NCBI GenBank assembly: GCA_030432455.1
Contig: JAUIHC010000211.1
Span: 1-5,770 of the forward strand
Direction: 5' to 3'
DNA from: Phycisphaerae bacterium
Lineage (GTDB): Bacteria; Planctomycetota; Phycisphaerae; Phycisphaerales; SM1A02
Length of the DNA: 5,770 bases
Part shown: positions 1-3,811 of the stretch, piece after piece
Numbering within the stretch: position 1 is the stretch's first letter
Layout of the letters: every line of letters begins with the position of its first letter
Notes under the pieces: model-generated
Database searches by the model: none
Seen by the model: the letters and a program-made list of their open reading frames with translations, nothing else
Told to the model about the DNA's origin: nothing
Position numbers and translations under genes: made by a program

Positions 1-30
1 GATCTTCTGAGAGCCACCCGCACGGGATGA
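1..30 (+). CDS. possible C-terminal tail of an upstream gene (partial)
   Basis: Reading from base 1, nine sense codons (DLLRATRTG) end at a TGA at 28-30. This TGA overlaps the ATG of the isomerase gene as ATGA, a typical arrangement for translationally coupled genes in an operon. The stretch is far too short to identify a product, and the open frame could be chance. The support is the overlap geometry plus the lack of any recognisable promoter or strong ribosome binding site before the next start. A TGA at 8-10 in another frame is an alternative end for an upstream gene. Confidence 0.3.
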   Translation, partial: DLLRATRTG

Positions 31-1067
31 CGATGACGACGCTTCCGCCGCTGCGTTTCGAACCCATCCTCAAGCACCGGGCCTGGGGCGGGGATCGCCT
101 GAGACGCTTCGGACGCGCGGTCCCGGACCACGCCCGCATCGGCGAGTCGTGGGATCTCGCCGACCTTCCCGAGTCGATCGAGGACGGCCGCTCCCGGGTC
201 GCCGACGGGCCGCTGGCAGGCCGGACCCTGGCCGACATCCGCAGCGATCACCCCGATGCCGTCCTCGGCCGCCTCGCCCCCGCCGCCACCGGCGGGTTTC
301 CGATGCTCGTCAAGCTGCTCGACGCCCGCGAGAATCTCTCGGTGCAGGTCCATCCGGATCCGGCCTACGCCGCGGCGCACCCCGGGACCTTCGTGAAGAA
401 CGAGGCGTGGTTCGTCCTCGACGCCGAGCCCGGCGCGGCGGTCTATCGAGGGATCGATCCGACGTGCTCGCCCGAGACCTTCTTCGCGGCGGCAACATCG
501 GGCGATCTGCTGCAGCATCTGACCCGGATCGAAGTCCACCCCGGGGATTGCGTCCGACTTCCGAGCGGCATCTGCCACGCGCTGGGCGAAGGCGTGCTGG
601 TGGCGGAGGTCCAGACTCCCAGCGACACCACCTTCCGAGTCTGGGACTGGAATCGCGACGATCCGAACCGTCCGCTTCATCTCGACGAGGCCAGGGCGTG
701 CATGCGGTTCGGCGACCGACAGGACGACGGCCGACCGCCGGTGACGCGACTCGGGTCGATTCCCGCGGTCGAACGCGACGGCATCACCACCCGCCGGGCG
801 TGCACCACCGACGACTTCACGATCGATCACCTCGAACTGACCGCAGGCTCGCGGCTGCCGGTCGCGATGGACGGCGAGCCGCGGGTGCTGATCGGCCTTC
901 GCGGGGCCGGGACGGTGACCGACGCGGCCGGGCGGACGACCCGCCTGGCGTCCGGCGACACCATCCTTCTTCCGGCACGCTGCGATCACCCCGTCATTCA
1001 GGCCGACGAGGATCTGGCCGTCCTCTGGGTTGATCTTCCCGCCGTCCCGGCCACCGCCCTCGCCTGA
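27..1067 (+). CDS. manA: mannose-6-phosphate isomerase, class I (type I PMI)
   Basis: This enzyme interconverts mannose 6-phosphate and fructose 6-phosphate in the cytoplasm. It links glycolysis to GDP-mannose and so to polysaccharide or glycan synthesis. The 346-residue protein has the family's marks in order: an N-terminal KHRAWGG segment (16-22), the metal-site strand NLSVQVHPD (103-111, with Q107 and H109), KNEAWFVLDA (124-133, with E126), a third ligand H184 in LPSGICHALGEG, and the catalytic-arginine segment SDTTFRVWDWNR (199-210, R204). Known family structures place zinc on the equivalent Gln/His, Glu and His residues. The C-terminal third is a second cupin-like beta domain with a typical SGDTILLPA stretch (309-317). 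The length matches the short bacterial form (about 300-350 residues) rather than the longer E. coli-like form. ATG 27 is chosen because it overlaps a possible upstream stop; ATG 33 is a close in-frame alternative. I am confident of the family. The physiological substrate could include related sugar phosphates. Confidence 0.93.
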   Translation: MTMTTLPPLRFEPILKHRAWGGDRLRRFGRAVPDHARIGESWDLADLPESIEDGRSRVADGPLAGRTLADIRSDHPDAVLGRLAPAATGGFPMLVKLLDARENLSVQVHPDPAYAAAHPGTFVKNEAWFVLDAEPGAAVYRGIDPTCSPETFFAAATSGDLLQHLTRIEVHPGDCVRLPSGICHALGEGVLVAEVQTPSDTTFRVWDWNRDDPNRPLHLDEARACMRFGDRQDDGRPPVTRLGSIPAVERDGITTRRACTTDDFTIDHLELTAGSRLPVAMDGEPRVLIGLRGAGTVTDAAGRTTRLASGDTILLPARCDHPVIQADEDLAVLWVDLPAVPATALA

Positions 1068-1195
1068 CCAGCCCCACCGCCACACGCCGGCACCCGCCTC
1101 ACGCGGCCGATCGAGGCGATCGTCATCGAGACGCCGCATCGAGCCGCCGCGTCGAGCCGCCGGTCACGCAGGTGAATGAATCCGGCCCGCTCCCG

Positions 1196-1201
1196 TATAC
1201 T
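1196..1201 (+). promoter_or_regulatory. -10-like box (TATACT) placed for leaderless transcription of the small hypothetical gene
   Basis: TATACT matches the sigma70 -10 consensus at five of six positions and stands out in very GC-rich surroundings. It ends 6 nt before GTG 1208 and 9 nt before ATG 1211, so transcription would be expected to begin at or next to the start codon. No clear -35 is visible; GTGAAT at 1172-1177 (18-bp spacing) is a weak candidate. No Shine-Dalgarno sequence lies before either start codon. Confidence 0.55.
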
Positions 1202-1207
1202 CTCCGC

Positions 1208-1576
1208 GTGATGGACGCCTCCGGACCGATCTCATTCCGCGCCGCCGCCGCCTACGGCGTCTCCTCGACCCGCCAGGCCGGGGCCCCCCGGCCGACCGCG
1301 GCCGTGACGGCCGGCCAGGAGATCCGGCCTCCGGTCGTGGACATCGTCGAGACGGCGTCGAGCCGCGTCGACGGCCTCCGACGGCTGGTCGCGGGCACGG
1401 TCCGCAGCGACATCAATCGCGGTCTCGGCTTCGACGAGGACGGCCCCCGCGGCACCGCCCCGCGACCGACCCCGCCGCGGGCCGATGGCTCGCTCCATCT
1501 CTACAACCGACAGGCCGATCGCATGGAGGCCGCCACCGGCGTGGCCATCGGCCGATCGCTCGACGTGCAGGGCTGA
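1208..1576 (+). CDS. small hypothetical protein (about 121 aa), probably leaderless
   Basis: I do not recognise this protein. From GTG 1208 it has 122 residues and from ATG 1211 it has 121. The middle (roughly residues 40-75) contains a plausible helical block, SSRVDGLRRLVAGTV followed by RSDINRGLGFDE. The flanks are rich in Ala, Pro and Arg and probably disordered. The last 25 or so residues (LHLYNRQADRMEAATGVAI onwards) look ordered and may be a conserved tail motif. There is no signal peptide, membrane segment or cysteine. The helical block loosely recalls the C-terminal helices of FlgM-type anti-sigma factors (RVxxLRxxVxxGxY), but this is too weak to name it. Its own -10-like box, stop codon and gap before the atpD promoter support a monocistronic gene. 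A further in-frame GTG at 1172 would place the -10 box inside the coding region, so I reject it. The gene could be spurious, but the promoter position argues for it. Confidence 0.6.
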   Translation: MMDASGPISFRAAAAYGVSSTRQAGAPRPTAAVTAGQEIRPPVVDIVETASSRVDGLRRLVAGTVRSDINRGLGFDEDGPRGTAPRPTPPRADGSLHLYNRQADRMEAATGVAIGRSLDVQG

Positions 1577-1617
1577 CGCCGCTCCACGCGACCGCCGCGG
1601 CTTCCCGCATCCGTCGG

Positions 1618-1646
1618 TTGTGACCTCCCCGCAAGACCGGTATTCT
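1618..1646 (+). promoter_or_regulatory. sigma70-type promoter for atpD
   Basis: TTGTGA (1618-1623) and TATTCT (1641-1646) are separated by exactly 17 bp. Each matches the sigma70 consensus at four of six positions, and they sit in an AT-richer patch of a GC-rich gap. Transcription would start near 1652-1654, giving atpD a leader of about 120 nt. It lies after the stop codon of the small hypothetical gene, so atpD is probably transcribed independently of its upstream neighbours. Confidence 0.55.
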
Positions 1647-1756
1647 TCGCCCTTCTCCGCAGCACCGCGTGACAGGCAGGGTCGGCCCCGTCTGGACATG
1701 CGGTCGGCCTCGATCGGCACGGTCGCGGCATGCGGTTTCTGAACCCGCCCCCACCC

Positions 1757-1762
1757 GAGGAG
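1757..1762 (+). promoter_or_regulatory. Shine-Dalgarno sequence of atpD
   Basis: GAGGAG lies 11 nt before ATG 1774. It is the clearest ribosome binding site in the window. Although the spacing is slightly long, it fixes ATG 1774 as the atpD start over in-frame upstream codons such as GTG 1669. Confidence 0.65.
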
Positions 1763-1773
1763 CACCCCCAGCC

Positions 1774-3216
1774 ATGGCTTCGACCGGCACCGTCCTCCAG
1801 GTCATCGGATCGACCTTCGACGCCCAGTTCCCCGAGAGCGACCTCCCGGAGATCTACAACGCGATCGACGTGGAACTCGAACAGGACGGTCGGAAGACCC
1901 GACTCGTGGGCGAGGTCGCCAAGCACCTCGGCGGCGGCGCCGTCCGCTGCGTGGCGCTCGGCTCGACCGACGGCATGCGTCGCGGCCAGCCCTGCGTGGA
2001 CACCGGCTCGCCGGTCCGCGTGCCGGTCGGCGAGAAGGTCCTCGGTCGCGTCTTCAACCTGCTCGGCGAGCCGGTGGACGAGCGTGGACCGGTCGATGCC
2101 GACAAGTCGAGCCCGATCCACCGCGACCCGCCCGAGTTCGTCGACCTCAACCCCAAGACCGAGATCCTCGAGACCGGCATCAAGGTCGTGGACCTGCTCT
2201 GCCCGTTCGTCCGCGGTGGCAAGATCGGTCTCTTCGGTGGTGCGGGCGTCGGCAAGACGGTCGTCATCCAGGAGATGATCGCCCGCGTGGCCCGAAACTT
2301 CGGTGGCTACTCGGTGTTCTGCGGCGTCGGCGAGCGGACCCGCGAAGGCAACGACCTCTGGCTCGAGATGCAGGAGGCCGAGTACAAGGACAGCGACGGC
2401 AACACCGCGCACGTCCTCGACAAGGTGGCGATGGTGTTCGGTCAGATGAACGAGCCGCCGGGCGCCCGTCTCCGCGTCGCCCTCTCCGGCCTCGCGATGG
2501 CCGAGGAGTTCCGCGACGCCTCCGGCAAGGAGACGCTGATCTTCGTGGACAACGTCTTCCGCTTCACCCAGGCGGGTTCCGAGGTGTCGGCCCTTCTCGG
2601 CCGCATGCCGTCCGCCGTGGGTTACCAGCCCAACCTCGCCACCGAGATGGGTTCGCTCCAGGAGCGGATCACCTCGACCCGCAACGGCGCGATCACCTCG
2701 GTGCAGGCGATCTATGTGCCGGCGGACGACCTCACCGACCCCGCCCCGGCGACGACCTTCGCCCACCTCGACGCGTTCGTGGTGCTCGAGCGCAAGATCG
2801 CCGAGAAGGGCATCTACCCCGCGGTCGATCCGCTCGGTTCCTCGAGCCGCATCCTCGACCCGAACGTGATCGGCGAGCGGCACTACAGCGTCGCCCGCAA
2901 GGTCCAGTCGATCCTCCAGCGGTACAAGGACCTTCAGGACATCATCGCCATCCTCGGCGTCGATGAACTGAGCGAAGAGGACAAGCTCACCGTGAGCCGC
3001 GCCCGAAAGATCGAGCGGTTCCTCTCGCAGCCGTTCTACGTGGGCGAGGTGTTCACCGGCTTCCCCGGCATCACCACCAGCCTCGAGGAGACCATCGACT
3101 CGTTCGAGCGTCTCTGCAACGGCGAGGGCGACGATCTCCCGGAGAACTCGTTCATGTACGTCGGCACCCTCGACGACGCCCGGGCCAAGGCCGAGAAGAT
3201 GGCCGCCGAGGCCTGA
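1774..3216 (+). CDS. atpD: F-type ATP synthase subunit beta
   Basis: This is the catalytic subunit of the F1 head, which makes ATP from ADP and phosphate using rotation driven by the ion gradient. The 480-residue length is normal for the family. The beta-barrel N-domain comprises about residues 1-80. The nucleotide-binding domain has Walker A GGAGVGKT (155-162), GVGERTREGNDL (184-195, with the catalytic glutamate E187 and R188), GQMNEPPGAR (223-232), Walker B LIFVDN (255-260), and the signature region AVDPLGSSSRILDP (350-363). The C-terminal lever motif DELSEED is at 397-403. All key residues are present, so the enzyme should be functional. Translation starts at MASTGTVLQVIG, consistent with family N-termini and with the GAGGAG site upstream. 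Unlike the usual order atpA-atpG-atpD-atpC, no gamma gene precedes it and no epsilon gene follows. The downstream gene is on the opposite strand beyond a strong terminator, so atpD appears to be a single-gene transcription unit. The remaining synthase genes must lie elsewhere if this is a working F-ATPase. Confidence 0.98.
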   Translation: MASTGTVLQVIGSTFDAQFPESDLPEIYNAIDVELEQDGRKTRLVGEVAKHLGGGAVRCVALGSTDGMRRGQPCVDTGSPVRVPVGEKVLGRVFNLLGEPVDERGPVDADKSSPIHRDPPEFVDLNPKTEILETGIKVVDLLCPFVRGGKIGLFGGAGVGKTVVIQEMIARVARNFGGYSVFCGVGERTREGNDLWLEMQEAEYKDSDGNTAHVLDKVAMVFGQMNEPPGARLRVALSGLAMAEEFRDASGKETLIFVDNVFRFTQAGSEVSALLGRMPSAVGYQPNLATEMGSLQERITSTRNGAITSVQAIYVPADDLTDPAPATTFAHLDAFVVLERKIAEKGIYPAVDPLGSSSRILDPNVIGERHYSVARKVQSILQRYKDLQDIIAILGVDELSEEDKLTVSRARKIERFLSQPFYVGEVFTGFPGITTSLEETIDSFERLCNGEGDDLPENSFMYVGTLDDARAKAEKMAAEA

Positions 3217-3243
3217 GTCCCGACCACGATCACCGATTCCAAC

Positions 3244-3281
3244 CCGCCGGCGGACGTCCTCGACGTCCGCCGGCGGTTGTT
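3244..3281 (+). terminator. strong rho-independent terminator after atpD
   Basis: A perfect 15-bp inverted repeat (3244-3258 paired with 3262-3276) encloses a 3-nt CTC loop and is followed by TTGTT. It starts 27 nt after the atpD stop and lies in the convergent gap between atpD and the minus-strand lipoprotein gene. The GC-rich perfect stem would also form in the opposite direction, but the minus-strand 3' flank (GTTGG) is poorer in T. It should therefore act best on atpD and may partly act on the lipoprotein transcript. Confidence 0.88.
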
Positions 3282-3300
3282 CAGGGGCGGACCGAAGGCG

Positions 3301-3753
3301 TCAGCGGTCGCGCGGCGGCGCGGGATCCGCGAAGAGCGGCGTCCGGCCGGAGGCTCCATCGCCCTCGGCGTCCCGGATCCGATCGACCGGCGGTCGCCAG
3401 GTGAGCACCCGGCCGTCCGCGTCGAACCACACGACCCAGACTCGATCCGGCACGGTTCCGGGGAAGGTGCCCGCCGTGGCCATCGTGCTCAGGGTGTCGC
3501 CGTACTGCCACCTCGGTCCGGCGATGACGGCACCGTCCTCTCCGGTCTCGGCAGGCACGACCACGCTGGGATCGCCGAGAAGATCGCACACCTCGGCCTC
3601 GGACATGCCGGCCTGCAGGAGGCCGAAGGACGATTCATGCGGCGGGGCGCAGGCCGCGGGGACGAGGCCGACCAGCACCAGCACCACGAGCGATCGCCAG
3701 CCGGCCGACAGGACTCGGTGCTGGCTGCGATGGATGGGCCGTCGATCACGCAT
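3301..3753 (-). CDS. putative small lipoprotein with BamE/SmpA-OmlA-like domain
   Basis: This is a 150-residue protein. The N-terminus is basic (MRDRRPIHRS), followed by a hydrophobic core LVVLVLVGLVPAA (22-34) and a cysteine at 35 in VPAAC, consistent with a lipoprotein signal peptide. Pro at -3 makes the lipobox atypical, so simple secretion or an inner-membrane anchor is possible. The mature part begins FGLLQAGMSEAEVCDLLGDP (43-62), then WQYGDT (82-87) and VWVVWFDADGRVLTW (105-119). This matches the pattern of BamE/SmpA-OmlA-like domains: a short helix with G-M-S-x-x-E-V-x-x-L-L-G-x-P, then strands ending in a W-Y and an F-D-x-D-G-x-V element. Such domains occur in outer-membrane assembly lipoproteins and in many unassigned envelope lipoproteins, so BamE function should not be assumed. 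The acidic and proline-rich tail (about 121-150) is probably disordered. The gene converges on atpD across the terminator and diverges from the metallopeptidase gene. The ATG at 3753 is preferred because it precedes the signal peptide closely and lies 6 nt after a -10-like box; longer in-frame starts would run into the divergent gene. Confidence 0.82.
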   Translation of the reverse strand: MRDRRPIHRSQHRVLSAGWRSLVVLVLVGLVPAACAPPHESSFGLLQAGMSEAEVCDLLGDPSVVVPAETGEDGAVIAGPRWQYGDTLSTMATAGTFPGTVPDRVWVVWFDADGRVLTWRPPVDRIRDAEGDGASGRTPLFADPAPPRDR

Positions 3754-3759
3754 GCCGGG

Positions 3760-3765
3760 AGCGTA
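3760..3765 (-). promoter_or_regulatory. -10-like box (TACGCT) for the lipoprotein gene
   Basis: Read on the minus strand, TACGCT ends 6 nt before the lipoprotein ATG, with no Shine-Dalgarno sequence between them. It matches the -10 consensus at TA---T only and no good -35 is visible, so on its own it is weak. Its support comes from the identical 6-nt spacing at two other starts in this window. Confidence 0.4.
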
Positions 3766-3799
3766 TCCGCCACCAGGGGAGAGAACGCGCGGCTTGGCG

Positions 3800-3805
3800 T
3801 ACGAT
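3800..3805 (+). promoter_or_regulatory. -10-like box (TACGAT) for the metallopeptidase gene
   Basis: TACGAT matches the sigma70 -10 consensus at TA--AT (four of six) and ends 6 nt before ATG 3812. There is no purine-rich ribosome binding site before the start, so a leaderless mRNA is likely. I see no convincing -35 at 16-18 bp spacing. The box lies 34 bp from the opposing box of the lipoprotein gene, so the two promoters would overlap back to back in the 58-bp divergent gap. Confidence 0.45.
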
Positions 3806-3811
3806 CGCGGC

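Noticed and set aside
149..1033. 294-codon plus-strand frame inside the isomerase gene
   Set aside because: It is a shifted frame with extreme Arg/Gly/Pro composition, whereas the 27-1067 frame contains all the isomerase motifs.
1108..1122. Hairpin CGATCG-AGG-CGATCG after the isomerase gene
   Set aside because: The stem is only 6 bp and has no T-run after it, so it is too weak to call a terminator.
1139..1162. Direct repeat TCGAGCCGCCG (two copies, 13-bp period) before the small gene
   Set aside because: It is only two short copies in very GC-rich DNA where such words are common; there is no array and no palindrome.
1172..1207. Upstream GTG start for the small hypothetical protein
   Set aside because: It would put the TATACT box inside the coding region and has no ribosome binding site before it.
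1669..1773. N-terminal extension of AtpD from GTG 1669
   Set aside because: It would add 35 residues unlike any F1 beta N-terminus, and the GAGGAG site favours ATG 1774.
1501..2883. 460-codon open frame on the minus strand opposite atpD
   Set aside because: It is antisense to an unmistakable atpD and has low-complexity His/Arg/Glu-rich composition, as expected from GC-rich third positions.
1774..3216. Possibility that atpD belongs to an N-type ATPase operon (atpD-atpC first)
   Set aside because: No atpC or membrane subunit gene follows; a terminator and an opposite-strand gene come next.
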